NCBI GenBank assembly: GCA_009782605.1
Contig: WRIR01000018.1
Location: forward strand, 1-49,473
DNA length: 49,473 nt
Direction of reading: 5' to 3'
DNA from: Eggerthellaceae bacterium
GTDB taxonomy: Bacteria > Actinomycetota > Coriobacteriia > Coriobacteriales > Eggerthellaceae
The notes below the pieces were generated by a model that did not search any database, was not told the origin of the DNA, and saw only the letters and a list, made by a program, of their open reading frames with translations. A program made the position numbers and the translations under genes. Shown one piece after another: positions 34,842 through 43,963 of this stretch (position 1 is its first letter; every line of letters begins with the position of its first letter).

Positions 34842-37040
34842 ATGGACGACCAGCAGAACTGGCAAAGACCGGCTGCTCAGCACGGGCACGCGATGACGCC
34901 CGCCACCCCGACTCCGGCCAAGGCCGCCGTCCCCCCGGCCGCCGCCCCCGAGGCCCCCGCGACTCCCGCTGTCGCCGATGCCGCAGCTCCCGCCGCGGCC
35001 CGCGAGGCCGCCCCCGAGGCCCCCACCGCGCCCAGCAGGCCGCTCTGGCCGAAGAGGGTGACGGTCACCGCCGGGATGCCCTACGGCAACAAGGGGCTGC
35101 ACTTCGGCCACATCGGCGGCGTCTTCGTGCCCGCCGACTGCTTCGCCCGCTTCCTGCGCGACCGCATCGGCGCCGATAACGTCCGCTTCATCTCCGGGAC
35201 CGACTGTTTCGGATCGCCCATCGACGAGGGCTACCGCAAGCTCGTCGAGGCCGGGGGCTTCGACGGCCCGATTGCCGACTACGTGCGGGCCAACCACGAG
35301 GCCCAGCGCGCGACCCTCACCGCATACGGCATCAGCCTGTCGATCTTCGAGGGAAGCGGCATCGGGCACTCGGCGGAGATACACCAGATGGTCACCGACG
35401 CCTTCGTCACGCGCCTGCACGAGAGCGGGCATCTGGAAAAGCGTGCGACCCTGCAGTTCTACGACGCCGAGGCGAAGACCTTCCTGAACGGGCGGCAGGT
35501 GAAGGGCCGCTGCCCCGTGCAGGGCTGCAAGAGCGAGCACGCCTATGCCGACGAGTGCGACCTCGGTCACCAGTACGCCCCCGAGGACCTCATCGCCCCC
35601 CGGTCGTCTATCACGGACACCGTCCCCGCGATGCTGCCTGTCGAGAACTGGTACTTCGACCTGCCGTCCTTCAAGGGCTTCCTCGAAGACCAGGTGGCCA
35701 GCCTCAAGGCCGACCCCGCGATCCGCACAATCGTCCCGGCCGCGGTTGCGGAATTCCTCGCGCCGCCCGTCATCCACGTGAAGAACGACGACCTTGAACG
35801 CTACCGCGCCCTCGCCGCGTCCCTGCCCGCCCACAGCTGCCGGGAGGCCGAGAAGGGGAAGCAGAGCTTCGAGGCCGAGTTCGCCTCCATCGACGACCGC
35901 GACGCGGCCCGCACTGCCCTGGCCGACGCGGGAATCCGCTTCCGGACGAGCAAGACGCTCGTACCCTTCCGCATCTCGGGCAACATCGAATGGGGTGTCA
36001 AGATACCCGTGATAGACGGGGTCGGGGGGCTGACGGCCTGGTGCTGGCCGGAGAGCCTGTGGGCCCCGATATCCTTCTCCCTTGCGGTGAACGACAAGAA
36101 GGGGCTGCCACGCAGCACCTGGAAGGACTTCTGGTGCTCCGCCGACGCGGAGGTCTACCAGTTCATCGGGCAGGACAACCTGTACTTCTACGGCGTCGCC
36201 CAGCCCGCGCTCTTCGAGGCTATCAGGGAACAGGGGCCGGGAAGGCCCTCCCTGTTCGACGAGCCGATCCGCCAGACGCGGCTCGTCGCGAACCACCACG
36301 TCCTCTTCGGCGACAGGAAGGCGTCCTCGTCGGGCGAGGTGAAGCCGCCGAGCGCAGACGAGCTGCTCGACCACTACACCTTCGAGCAGCTGCGGGCCCA
36401 TTTCCTCGCCCTGGGGCTCGACCAGAAGTCGGTCGGCTTCAAGCCGAAGTGCCTCGACCCCGACGAGGCGAAGCGCACGGACGCGCGTTATGCCGACCCG
36501 GTGCTCAAGGAGAGCGCCCTGCTCACGAACGTCTTCAACCGGCTTGCCCGGAGCTGCTTCTACGAGGCGCAGAGGAACTTCGACGGCGCCATGCCCATAG
36601 GGAAGGTCTCGCCCGAGGCGAGGCGCGAGGCCCACGACACCCTGTCGCGCTATGACGCGCTCATGTACAAGGTCGAGCTGCACTCCGTCATGTCGCTCAT
36701 GGACGGGTTCATCCGCTGGGCAAACAAGTATTGGACCGAGCAGATCCGCACAGTCGAGCACGAAGGCGACGAAAAAAGGCGCCGCCAGGTGCTTGTCGAC
36801 TGCTTCTACCTGCTGCGCGCCTGCACGCTCATGATGCATCCGGTGGTGCCGGCAGGGACCGAGAAGATATGCGACTACCTGGGCTTCGACTACGACGACT
36901 TCTTCAGCTGGAACTACGACTTCGAGGACATGGAAGAGCTCTGCTCGGCAAGCGACATCGACGAGGGCCGCCACCTCATCCGCGAGCTTCCCCCGCGCAC
37001 CGACTTCTTCGAGCGCCACCCCAGCCAGTTCAAGGAGTGA
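34842..37040 (+). CDS. metG: Methionyl-tRNA synthetase, divergent
   Basis: A 732-residue class I synthetase of the methionyl type. GMPYGNKGLHFGHIGG (about 78-93) carries the HIGH-like motif HFGH; CPVQGC...CDLGH is the zinc knuckle of MetRS; GGLTAWCWPESLW and YQFIGQDNLYFYG are methionine-pocket blocks. Three oddities stand out: a 70-residue Ala/Pro-rich N-terminal extension, an insert of about 90 residues before GNIEWGVKIPV, and a degenerate KMSKS loop reading RKASSSG. No C-terminal tRNA-binding (EMAP) domain is present. AGGAG lies upstream of the ATG. No second metG is in the window, so whether this is the main MetRS is open. Confidence 0.82.
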   Translation: MDDQQNWQRPAAQHGHAMTPATPTPAKAAVPPAAAPEAPATPAVADAAAPAAAREAAPEAPTAPSRPLWPKRVTVTAGMPYGNKGLHFGHIGGVFVPADCFARFLRDRIGADNVRFISGTDCFGSPIDEGYRKLVEAGGFDGPIADYVRANHEAQRATLTAYGISLSIFEGSGIGHSAEIHQMVTDAFVTRLHESGHLEKRATLQFYDAEAKTFLNGRQVKGRCPVQGCKSEHAYADECDLGHQYAPEDLIAPRSSITDTVPAMLPVENWYFDLPSFKGFLEDQVASLKADPAIRTIVPAAVAEFLAPPVIHVKNDDLERYRALAASLPAHSCREAEKGKQSFEAEFASIDDRDAARTALADAGIRFRTSKTLVPFRISGNIEWGVKIPVIDGVGGLTAWCWPESLWAPISFSLAVNDKKGLPRSTWKDFWCSADAEVYQFIGQDNLYFYGVAQPALFEAIREQGPGRPSLFDEPIRQTRLVANHHVLFGDRKASSSGEVKPPSADELLDHYTFEQLRAHFLALGLDQKSVGFKPKCLDPDEAKRTDARYADPVLKESALLTNVFNRLARSCFYEAQRNFDGAMPIGKVSPEARREAHDTLSRYDALMYKVELHSVMSLMDGFIRWANKYWTEQIRTVEHEGDEKRRRQVLVDCFYLLRACTLMMHPVVPAGTEKICDYLGFDYDDFFSWNYDFEDMEELCSASDIDEGRHLIRELPPRTDFFERHPSQFKE

Positions 37041-37121
37041 GCACCGGGCCTCAAGCCCGTGCCCCGTAAAGCCTCCGGCCCGCCCCTGTGGAACAAGCCC
37101 CCGGTCCGCCCGTCCCTGCGG

Positions 37122-37147
37122 AATTAAGGAGATTGCTTAATTTTTTT
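37122..37147 (+). terminator. Rho-independent terminator after metG
   Basis: AATTAAG (37122-37128) pairs with CTTAATT (37136-37142) across GAGATTG and runs into seven T residues (37141-37147). Confidence 0.8.
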
Positions 37148-37277
37148 GTGGGGGAGGGCCCCCAGCATTGGATAACAGTTGCATAAGCAGCACAGTTGAT
37201 GCAAAGTGGAGAATATATGTGTGGGCTCCCGTATAGGAACCCGCGGTACAAGTCATTAGAAGAAGGAGGCAGGGGAA

Positions 37278-38300
37278 ATGAGCGAGCAAGGAACAAGGAG
37301 CGTGGACCCGCGGAAACGCAAGAGGGTGGTGATACTCTCCATCGTATTGGTGGCACTGGTGGCGCTCGGAGCCACGCTTGCCTACCTGTCGGCCATCACC
37401 AACGAGAGGACGAACGTGTTCTCCTTCGCGCCCAATATCACGGGCAGCCTTGAAGAGCCCAGCTGGGACCCGGAGAAGGGCCAGGACCTGACTCCCGGTA
37501 GGGAAGTGCCCAAGGATCCCTACATCGTCAACACGTCTGAGGCCGACGTCGACGAGTATGTGGCCATCCGCGTGATCTTCACCGACGGTGTTGGCAACCC
37601 GCTCTCCGACGACCCCACAGACCCCGACTGGGCGGGCCGCCTCCTGCGTCTCATAGACATCGACTGGAACTATGACGATTGGGAGCTTCTGGAGGCGAGC
37701 GCCACCGACGAGACCGACAGCGTGGAGCTGGTATGGGTCTTCAAGGGCATCCCCCAGCCCCCCAGCGATCCCGTCAAGGACAACGGCGTCGTCGCCCAGG
37801 GCGAGCAGACCTCCCCGCTCTTTACGCGCGTCATAATCAGGGAGAACTTCACCGCCGACGAGCTTGCCGCTACTTCCGGCCTTAACTGGGATACTGAGTA
37901 TGCCTGGCTGGCGGGCTTCTCGTCCCAGCACACCGCCGACTGCTACGAGCCCGGCGACTGCACCTGCACCCCCACCTACAACCACCACAGCAGCTGCGCC
38001 ATCGCGGGCGACCCTGATGCGGCGACCACCCCGCAGGGCGGCAGCATAGGCAGCCTCACCTGCGACTGCACCCCGGCCGAGGTGCATCAGTCGGGCTGCA
38101 AGGCCAACATCTTGAGCCTCATAGAAGACTGCGGCCATGACCCCGAGGGCATCAACGGCTTCCAGATCATCCTCCGCGGCGCGGTCGTGCAGGCCGGCGT
38201 CGACGGCATGGACACCTGGGACGCCCCTGCCACAGGGGAGGCCCTGCTGGCTCTGTTCGAGGCCAACCCCTACGAGCCTGAGCCGCCCGTCGCCCCCTAG
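37278..38300 (+). CDS. SipW-type (TasA/camelysin-like) secreted protein with Cys/His repeats
   Basis: A 340-residue protein. Residues 11-40 form a basic start and one hydrophobic segment ending LGATLAYLSAITNERTNVFS, the pattern of SipW-dependent signal peptides of TasA/CalY-like proteins. The middle (50-215) contains the usual YIVNTSEADVDEYVAIRVIF block. Two related motifs follow: CTCTPTYNHHSSC (about 226-238) and CDCTPAEVHQSGC (about 261-273), sharing CxCTPxxxHxxxC, plus CYEPGDC and EDCGHD, suggesting a metal-binding or disulfide-linked surface region. AAGGAGG precedes the ATG. No SipW-like signal peptidase or sortase lies nearby. It may form surface fibres or matrix. Confidence 0.75.
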   Translation: MSEQGTRSVDPRKRKRVVILSIVLVALVALGATLAYLSAITNERTNVFSFAPNITGSLEEPSWDPEKGQDLTPGREVPKDPYIVNTSEADVDEYVAIRVIFTDGVGNPLSDDPTDPDWAGRLLRLIDIDWNYDDWELLEASATDETDSVELVWVFKGIPQPPSDPVKDNGVVAQGEQTSPLFTRVIIRENFTADELAATSGLNWDTEYAWLAGFSSQHTADCYEPGDCTCTPTYNHHSSCAIAGDPDAATTPQGGSIGSLTCDCTPAEVHQSGCKANILSLIEDCGHDPEGINGFQIILRGAVVQAGVDGMDTWDAPATGEALLALFEANPYEPEPPVAP

Positions 38301-38330
38301 GCGCACACGGCACAAGGGAAAGAACTATCC

Positions 38331-38376
38331 ACGGCCGGGGCTGTGCGGACATCGCGTCCGACATAGTCCCGGCCGT
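38331..38376. terminator. Long nested hairpin after the SipW-type gene
   Basis: ACGGCCGGG (38331-38339) pairs exactly with CCCGGCCGT (38368-38376); inside, CGGAC pairs with GTCCG. It lies 30 bases after the stop codon and lacks a T-tract, so it could be a factor-assisted terminator or structured RNA. Confidence 0.6.
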
Positions 38377-38543
38377 CAGGGATATACCGGGGGCGGGGCC
38401 GCTCGCTTTGGGTTCGCCCCGTCCCCCCGGAGCCCGGTGTCGCAGGGCGTGTGCCCAGCGCTCGATCGGCTTGCTGCGAGTCCGGATGCGCACCCCTGGT
38501 GAACCAAAATGCGAACCCCCCGTGAACCCAGAAAAATACCTGC

Positions 38544-38571
38544 TTGTAATCGTATGAAACGATGGTACAAT
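38544..38571 (+). promoter_or_regulatory. Promoter of the rpsB operon
   Basis: TTGTAA (38544-38549), a 16-base spacer and TACAAT (38566-38571). ATCGT-ATGAA-ACGAT inside the spacer is an inverted repeat that could be an operator. Confidence 0.6.
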
Positions 38572-38682
38572 TACCAAGTTTTGAATACACATGCCTGTGC
38601 GACCTGAAACCGCCAGTGGCCACCGGAAAAGGCTGCGGACTCAGGGATGACCGCGGGTAGAGGACTAACGAATGGAGAGACT

Positions 38683-39702
38683 ATGACTAAAGTCAGCATT
38701 GCTGCCTTGCTTGACGCCGGCAGCCACTTCGGGCATCAGACCCGCCGTTGGAACCCCAAGATGAAACCCTATATCTTCGGCAGCCGGGGCGACATCTACA
38801 TCATCGACCTGAAGCAGACCCTTATCGGCATGGATAAGTCCTACACCTTCATCTCCGACCTGGTCAGGAAGGGCGGTACCGTCCTGTTCGTCGGCACGAA
38901 GAAGCAGGCCCAGGAAGCCGTCTCCAATGCGGCGAACCGCTGCGGGATGCCCTACGTGAACGCCCGCTGGCTTGGCGGCATGCTCACGAACTTCGTCACT
39001 ATCCGCTCACGGGTGACCCACATGGAAGACCTCGAGGCTATGGAGGCCGACGGGCGCATGGACCTGCTGCCGAAGAAAGAGCAGATACTCCTGCGCAAGG
39101 AGCTCGCCAAGCTCCAGACCAACTTGAACGGCATCCGGAACATGAAGAAAGTTCCCGAGGCTATCTTCGTCATCGACACGAACCGCGAGACGATAGCCAT
39201 CCATGAGGCCCGCCGCCTGAGCCTGCCCATCGTCGGCACCCTCGATACGAACTCCGATCCCGACGACGTCGAGATCGGCATCCCCGCCAACGACGACGCA
39301 ATCCGCTCGGTGGCCCTCCTGACCGACTTCATTGCCGACGCGGTTATTGCAGGCGGCACCTCCTTCATCACGGAGAGCGAGATGGCCGCCGCTCCCGCGC
39401 CGACTGCCGCTGCCGCCCCCGCGCAGGCCGCCGCGTCGGCCGAAGCCGCCGAGGGTGCGGCTGCAGCTGATGTCGTTCCTGTGCCTGACTCCGCCGCCGA
39501 GGCAGCTGCCGCCCCTGCGCCGGCCGCCGAGCCGGTCGAAGCCGCCGCCGAGGAGGCCCCTGCTGTCGAGGAGGCATCCGTACCTGAGGCGCCCGCCGCA
39601 ACGGAGGCCCCCGAGGAAGCAGCAGCAGCAGCAGCCGACGACTCCGCAGCAGCCGAGGCCGCAGTCCCCGCCGCCGAGCAGGCTGCCGGGGAAGAGGCAT
39701 AA
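38683..39702 (+). CDS. rpsB: 30S ribosomal protein S2 with long acidic Ala-rich tail
   Basis: A 339-residue S2. The core (1 to about 228) is typical: LLDAGSHFGHQTRRWNPKMK, NARWLGGMLTNF, PDAIFVID-like PEAIFVIDT and DDAIRSVALLTDFIADAVI. From about residue 230 an Ala/Glu/Pro-rich tail of about 110 residues follows, with no cysteines or aromatic residues; S2 is normally about 230-260 residues. The start at 38683 has GGAGAG upstream. It heads rpsB-tsf-murA. Confidence 0.96.
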   Translation: MTKVSIAALLDAGSHFGHQTRRWNPKMKPYIFGSRGDIYIIDLKQTLIGMDKSYTFISDLVRKGGTVLFVGTKKQAQEAVSNAANRCGMPYVNARWLGGMLTNFVTIRSRVTHMEDLEAMEADGRMDLLPKKEQILLRKELAKLQTNLNGIRNMKKVPEAIFVIDTNRETIAIHEARRLSLPIVGTLDTNSDPDDVEIGIPANDDAIRSVALLTDFIADAVIAGGTSFITESEMAAAPAPTAAAAPAQAAASAEAAEGAAAADVVPVPDSAAEAAAAPAPAAEPVEAAAEEAPAVEEASVPEAPAATEAPEEAAAAAADDSAAAEAAVPAAEQAAGEEA

Positions 39703-39825
39703 CCCCTGCATCGACGGCCGATGCAAGAATGACGGGAGCAGTTCCGGCGAGAACAGTTCCGAAGACAGGAAAACCCCGCTCTACAACAGCTGAGAGAAGC
39801 TGAGAGACAACAGGAAGGAAAACCC

Positions 39826-40695
39826 ATGGCAGAGATTACTGCTTCTTTGGTAAAAGAACTACGCGAGATGACCGGCGCCGGCATGATGGAGTGCAAGAAG
39901 GCGCTTGTCGAGTCCGCAGGCGACATCGACAAGGCCGTTGACGTGCTGCGCACAGCCGGTTTGGCGGCGGTCGCGAAAAAGGCAGGCCGCGCCACGAACG
40001 AGGGCACCATCGCGGCAGCCGTGGCGGAATGCGGCATGTCCGGAGCGCTCGTCGAGCTGAACTGCGAGACAGACTTCGTGGGCATCAACGAGAAGTTCAA
40101 GGCCTATGCCGACAAAATCGCCCAAGCGGCGCTTGCCAGCCGCCCGGCCGACCTCGCCGCGCTTCAGGCCTCCGAGGTGGACGGCGAGACGGTCGAGTCA
40201 GTGGTGACCGAGGCCATCCATACCCTCGGCGAGAACATCCAGCTTGCCCGCTTTGCCTATGCCCGCCAGGAGGGCGGCGCGGTCGCCAGCTACATCCACG
40301 GCGGCGGCAAGATAGGCGTGCTGGTCGAGTTCAAGCTGGGCGATGCCGCAATTGCGAAGAACGAGGACTTCAAGCGCTACGGCCGCGATATCGCGATGCA
40401 GGTCGCTGCCGCCCAGCCGGTTGCGGTGAACCGCGAGGCCGTCGACCCGTCGGTTGTCGAGCACGAGATGGCCATCTACAAGGCGCAGGCCGCCGAGTCG
40501 GGCAAGCCGGAGAACATCCAGGAAAAGATGGCGCTCGGCCGCATGGAGAAGTATTACAAGGAGAACTGCCTGACCGAGCAGGAGTTCGTGAAGAACCCCG
40601 ACCAGACGGTCACCCAGTACACCGCAGCAGTCGCCAAGGAGCTCGGCACCACCATCGAGGCCGTCGCCTTTACCCGCTTCCTGCTGGGCGCATAG
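39826..40695 (+). CDS. tsf: Elongation factor Ts
   Basis: A 289-residue EF-Ts, nucleotide exchange factor for EF-Tu. The N-terminal UBA-like domain reads VKELREMTGAGMMECKKAL, followed by the classic ELNCETDFVGINEKFKAYA that inserts next to the GTPase nucleotide site, and SYIHGGGKIGVLVEF. AGGAAGGAAAACCC precedes the ATG. It follows rpsB as in most bacteria and ends 4 bp before murA. Confidence 0.97.
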   Translation: MAEITASLVKELREMTGAGMMECKKALVESAGDIDKAVDVLRTAGLAAVAKKAGRATNEGTIAAAVAECGMSGALVELNCETDFVGINEKFKAYADKIAQAALASRPADLAALQASEVDGETVESVVTEAIHTLGENIQLARFAYARQEGGAVASYIHGGGKIGVLVEFKLGDAAIAKNEDFKRYGRDIAMQVAAAQPVAVNREAVDPSVVEHEMAIYKAQAAESGKPENIQEKMALGRMEKYYKENCLTEQEFVKNPDQTVTQYTAAVAKELGTTIEAVAFTRFLLGA

Positions 40696-40699
40696 GCGG

Positions 40700-41983
40700 A
40701 TGTCTGAAAAGGTCATCATCGTTCAGGGGAACAAGACCCTGAAAGGGAGCGTCACCGTTTCGGGCGCCAAGAACTCTGCGTTGAAGCTCATGGCGGCGTC
40801 GATCTTGGGGCAAGGCGAGAGTGTTATCCACAACGTCCCTGCCATCTCGGACATCGACGTCATGGGCGACGTCATCCAGCACCTCGGCGCCAAGCTGTCC
40901 CGCGACGGCCACGACATACGGATAGACACCGCCGTGCTGGACACCCTTGAGACCCCTTACGAGCTGGTCTCCAAGATGCGTGCCTCTATTGCGGTGCTGG
41001 GCCCCCTTATCGGCCGCTTCGGGCATGCCCGCGTCGCGATGCCCGGGGGGTGCCAGATAGGCGCCCGGAAAATCGACATGCACCTGGTCGGGCTTGAGGC
41101 CTTGGGGGTCGAGTTCGCCATCGACCACGGCTACCTTGAGGCACGCACGCCAAAGGGCCTGCATGGCGCGCTGGTCACCCTTGAGTTCCCCAGCGTCGGG
41201 GCGACGGAGAACCTTCTTATGGCGGCGGTGGCCGCCAAGGGGAACACCACGATAGAGAATGCCGCCCGCGAGCCGGAGATAGTCGATTTGGCCGGGATGC
41301 TCAACAGCATGGGTGCCCGCATCTCCGGTGCCGGGAACGCCACCATCGAGGTCGAGGGTGTGGCCCTGGACTCCTTCCACCCCTGCGAGCACACGACGGT
41401 GGGCGACCGCATCGAGGCCGGGACCTTCCTTGCCGGTGCCGCTGCGGCGGGCGGGCCGGTCACGGTGAACAACATCGACCCCAACTTCTTGCGCATGGCG
41501 ATCATGAAGCTGGAGGCGATGGGGGCGAGTGTCTCCATCGGCGACAAGAGCGTCACGGTGAGCCGGGAAGGCCCGCTTGCGGCAACAGACATACAGACGC
41601 TCCCGCACCCCGGGTTCCCCACCGACCTCCAAGCCCAGTTCATGCTGCTTGCCGCCCTGGCAAACGGCAACACGATAATCACCGAGAACATCTTCGAGAA
41701 CCGTTTCATGTTCACGTCAGAGCTGGTCCGCATGGGTGCTGACATCACCATCGAGGGGCACCATGCCCTGGTCCGGGGGGTCAAGGACCTGCAGGGCGCC
41801 CCCGTCTCGTGCACCGACCTGCGGGCCGGTGCCGCGCTCGTGCTGGCTGGTATTGTCGCGGAGGGCGAGACGCAGGTCCACAACATCGAGCATATCGGCC
41901 GCGGGTACGAGGACTATGTTGGCAAGCTGTGCTCCCTTGGAGCCGATGTCCGCTCTGTCCCGGCCGACGGCGGTCATGTGTGA
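40700..41983 (+). CDS. murA: UDP-N-acetylglucosamine 1-carboxyvinyltransferase
   Basis: A 427-residue MurA, first committed step of peptidoglycan synthesis. TVSGAKNSALKLMAA is the N-terminal PEP-site block with the Lys-Asn pair; AMPGGCQIGARKIDMHL carries the catalytic Cys that fosfomycin targets; GLHGALVTLEFPSVGATENLLMAA in two blocks is typical. The start lies 4 bases after the tsf stop without a strong ribosome binding site, so it is probably read by coupling. Its place directly after tsf is unusual outside this lineage. Confidence 0.95.
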   Translation: MSEKVIIVQGNKTLKGSVTVSGAKNSALKLMAASILGQGESVIHNVPAISDIDVMGDVIQHLGAKLSRDGHDIRIDTAVLDTLETPYELVSKMRASIAVLGPLIGRFGHARVAMPGGCQIGARKIDMHLVGLEALGVEFAIDHGYLEARTPKGLHGALVTLEFPSVGATENLLMAAVAAKGNTTIENAAREPEIVDLAGMLNSMGARISGAGNATIEVEGVALDSFHPCEHTTVGDRIEAGTFLAGAAAAGGPVTVNNIDPNFLRMAIMKLEAMGASVSIGDKSVTVSREGPLAATDIQTLPHPGFPTDLQAQFMLLAALANGNTIITENIFENRFMFTSELVRMGADITIEGHHALVRGVKDLQGAPVSCTDLRAGAALVLAGIVAEGETQVHNIEHIGRGYEDYVGKLCSLGADVRSVPADGGHV

Positions 41984-42006
41984 CCAGGGCTTGATCGGCA
42001 AGGCGC

Positions 42007-43551
42007 ATGACACACCGCACAAAAGGCTTCTCGTATTCGCACTCCCGGCGCAAGCTTCCCCATATGAACAACGTGACGGTCGGCACGCACGTGCCCGGAA
42101 GGCCCCTTGAGGACGGCATACGCTCCGGCGGGGAGCCGCCCGAGGGCGTGTCGGCCGCGTCTGGCGTCACGCCGATGCCGCAGGACATGTTCTCAAGCGC
42201 ACGGAGGACCGAGCGTGCCCGCAAGGGCGTGGTCGACCACCTCACCCCCGAGACCGAGTCGGGCGAGACCTCTTCCGAGGCGGAGAGGCGCACGAACAGG
42301 CCAACCTTTGCGCAGACGCAGCAGCGCCGCATCCGCATTCGGGGCATTGCCATAGCCGTGGCTGCCCTGGCGCTTGTGGCGGCTGTTGCGGCCGGTGCCG
42401 GTGCCTTTGCCTATGCGGGGTCGGTGAGCGACAAGATGAGCCTCGGCGACTCCAACGCACGGGAGGCCCTCGTGGCCGCAGCTGCGGGCGAGCCGGCCTA
42501 CCTGCTGTTTGCCGCAGAGTTCTTCGAGCCGGGAAGGGACTACAACGGCCCGAGCCTCCTCATGCTCATGCGCGTCGACAAGGACGCCGGACAGATAACC
42601 CTCCTGTCCATCCCCGCCAACCTCCAGGTTTTCCTGAGCGACGGCGCCTACCACCGGCTCTCAGAGGCCCAGGTCGTCGGCGGCGACGCAGAGCTGATTG
42701 CCGCAGTGTCCGAATTTGTCGAGGTTCCCATTGCACACTTCGTGAAGACCGACCGCGAGGGCTTTGTCGCGCTCGTCGACTCCTTGGGAGGCCTGAGCGT
42801 CGACGTCACCGACGAAGTGGACGACCCCCAGGCAGGCGCTATCTACATCCCAGCGGGACTGCGGACCTTGAGCGGGGAAGAGGCCCTGATCCTGTCCCGT
42901 GCGACGAACTTCCTCAGTGGCGACACGGTGCGATCGAAGAACCAGTCCCGGGTCGCGGTGGCACTCGGGCAGCGCCTGCTTGAAAAGAGCTGGCTTGAGT
43001 TGGCAGTCGCCCTCGACGGCATTGCCGAGAACATTTCCACGGACCTTGGGGCTGTCGATTTCATGACGCTGGTGAAGGCCTTCCCGGGCACAAGCCCGGA
43101 AAGCGTCTATACCGGCCAGGTTCCGGGATACTTCGAGACAAGCACCTTCTCGGGCATCCGCTACTTCATCCCCGGCGTGACCGCATGGGCACAGGTGCAG
43201 GAGGCTTTCGTGGCGGGGGAGCCGCCCGGGACGGCGGAGACAGACCTGACCGGCATCGACCCGGCATCCTTTAGCATCCTTATCAGGAACGGGGCGGGGG
43301 TCACAGGCAGCGCCCGCCAGATGGCAGACGTCCTTGAGGCGCAGGGGTACCGCATAGAGGATATCGGAAACGCCGACGTCTATGTCTACAAGGAGACCCT
43401 GGTCGTCTACCATTCCAAGGACTTTGCCCCGGCGGCAGAAGCGGTCGTGCACAGCCTCGGCATGGGGCGCGCCATCGCGTCAAACGGCTTTTACGCCTTC
43501 GACACCGACATACTGGTGGTCCTCGGGGAGGACTGGAAGCCGATCCGCTAG
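42007..43551 (+). CDS. LytR-CpsA-Psr family protein with LytR_C domain, degenerate active site
   Basis: A 514-residue membrane protein: a disordered cytoplasmic part (1-110), one membrane helix (about 118-140), an LCP domain (about 155-360) and a C-terminal LytR_C domain (IRNGAGVTGSARQMADVL). LCP enzymes attach teichoic-acid-like polymers to peptidoglycan. The usual SDT and IPRD motifs around MRVD are changed to GPSLLMLMRVD and LLSIPANLQVF, so the phosphate-binding Arg and Asp of IPRD are missing, and the late RxRxxxxD cluster is altered (RSKNQSRVAVALGQ). It may be a non-catalytic paralogue. It follows murA by 23 bp. Confidence 0.8.
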   Translation: MTHRTKGFSYSHSRRKLPHMNNVTVGTHVPGRPLEDGIRSGGEPPEGVSAASGVTPMPQDMFSSARRTERARKGVVDHLTPETESGETSSEAERRTNRPTFAQTQQRRIRIRGIAIAVAALALVAAVAAGAGAFAYAGSVSDKMSLGDSNAREALVAAAAGEPAYLLFAAEFFEPGRDYNGPSLLMLMRVDKDAGQITLLSIPANLQVFLSDGAYHRLSEAQVVGGDAELIAAVSEFVEVPIAHFVKTDREGFVALVDSLGGLSVDVTDEVDDPQAGAIYIPAGLRTLSGEEALILSRATNFLSGDTVRSKNQSRVAVALGQRLLEKSWLELAVALDGIAENISTDLGAVDFMTLVKAFPGTSPESVYTGQVPGYFETSTFSGIRYFIPGVTAWAQVQEAFVAGEPPGTAETDLTGIDPASFSILIRNGAGVTGSARQMADVLEAQGYRIEDIGNADVYVYKETLVVYHSKDFAPAAEAVVHSLGMGRAIASNGFYAFDTDILVVLGEDWKPIR

Positions 43552-43639
43552 ATGACTGCGTTTCCTCCGGCAAGGTGTGAGCATGTGCCCCAAAGCCCAC
43601 AGGCCGAAAACCCCCGGCGGGAACAAAAGGGAGTCATGG

Positions 43640-43645
43640 TATACT
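43640..43645 (+). promoter_or_regulatory. Candidate -10 element of nfu
   Basis: TATACT lies 58 bases before the start of the NifU-like gene; no good -35 is seen at the right distance. Confidence 0.35.
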
Positions 43646-43702
43646 CTCAGGCGGTTAAGGAATCCACACCGAGGTGCGGAAAGAGCGATAAAGGAGATAC
43701 CC

Positions 43703-43933
43703 ATGATTGACAGGGAAGATGTTGCCGCAGTACTTGAGCTGATTCGCCCGAGCCTCCAGGCGGACGGCGGAGACGTCGCATTGGTCGACGTCGATGAGGA
43801 AGGCGTGGTCACCGTTGAGCTCCAGGGTGCCTGCAAGGGTTGCCCGATGTCGCAGATGACCTTGGCGAACGGGGTCGAGCGCATCCTCAAGGAGCGGGTA
43901 CCCGGAGTCTCGAAGGTCGTTCCGGCGCCCTAG
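43703..43933 (+). CDS. nfu: NifU-like Fe-S scaffold/carrier protein
   Basis: A 76-residue NifU C-terminal-type (Nfu) domain. LIRPSLQADGGDVALVDVD is the family opening and GACKGCPMSQMTL holds the CxxC that bridges a [4Fe-4S] cluster in a dimer. AAGGAGAT lies 6 bases before the ATG. It presumably delivers clusters to the many Fe-S enzymes of this organism. Confidence 0.93.
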   Translation: MIDREDVAAVLELIRPSLQADGGDVALVDVDEEGVVTVELQGACKGCPMSQMTLANGVERILKERVPGVSKVVPAP

Positions 43934-43963
43934 CGCGCTGCGCGGGTATCGCGAGGCAAGGCC

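Larger units (their letters stand above)
38301..38682. other. Intergenic region and rpsB leader
   Basis: This 382-bp gap has no supported gene. It contains a long hairpin (38331-38376), a repeated GTGAACC word (about 38500 and 38522), the rpsB promoter and a 5' untranslated region of about 105 bases in front of rpsB with short potential stems. An S2-binding autoregulatory leader is conceivable but not shown. Confidence 0.5.

Noticed and set aside
34809-37019. A 736-codon minus-strand frame opposite metG
   Set aside because: Antisense shadow of a GC-rich gene, with no recognisable domain.
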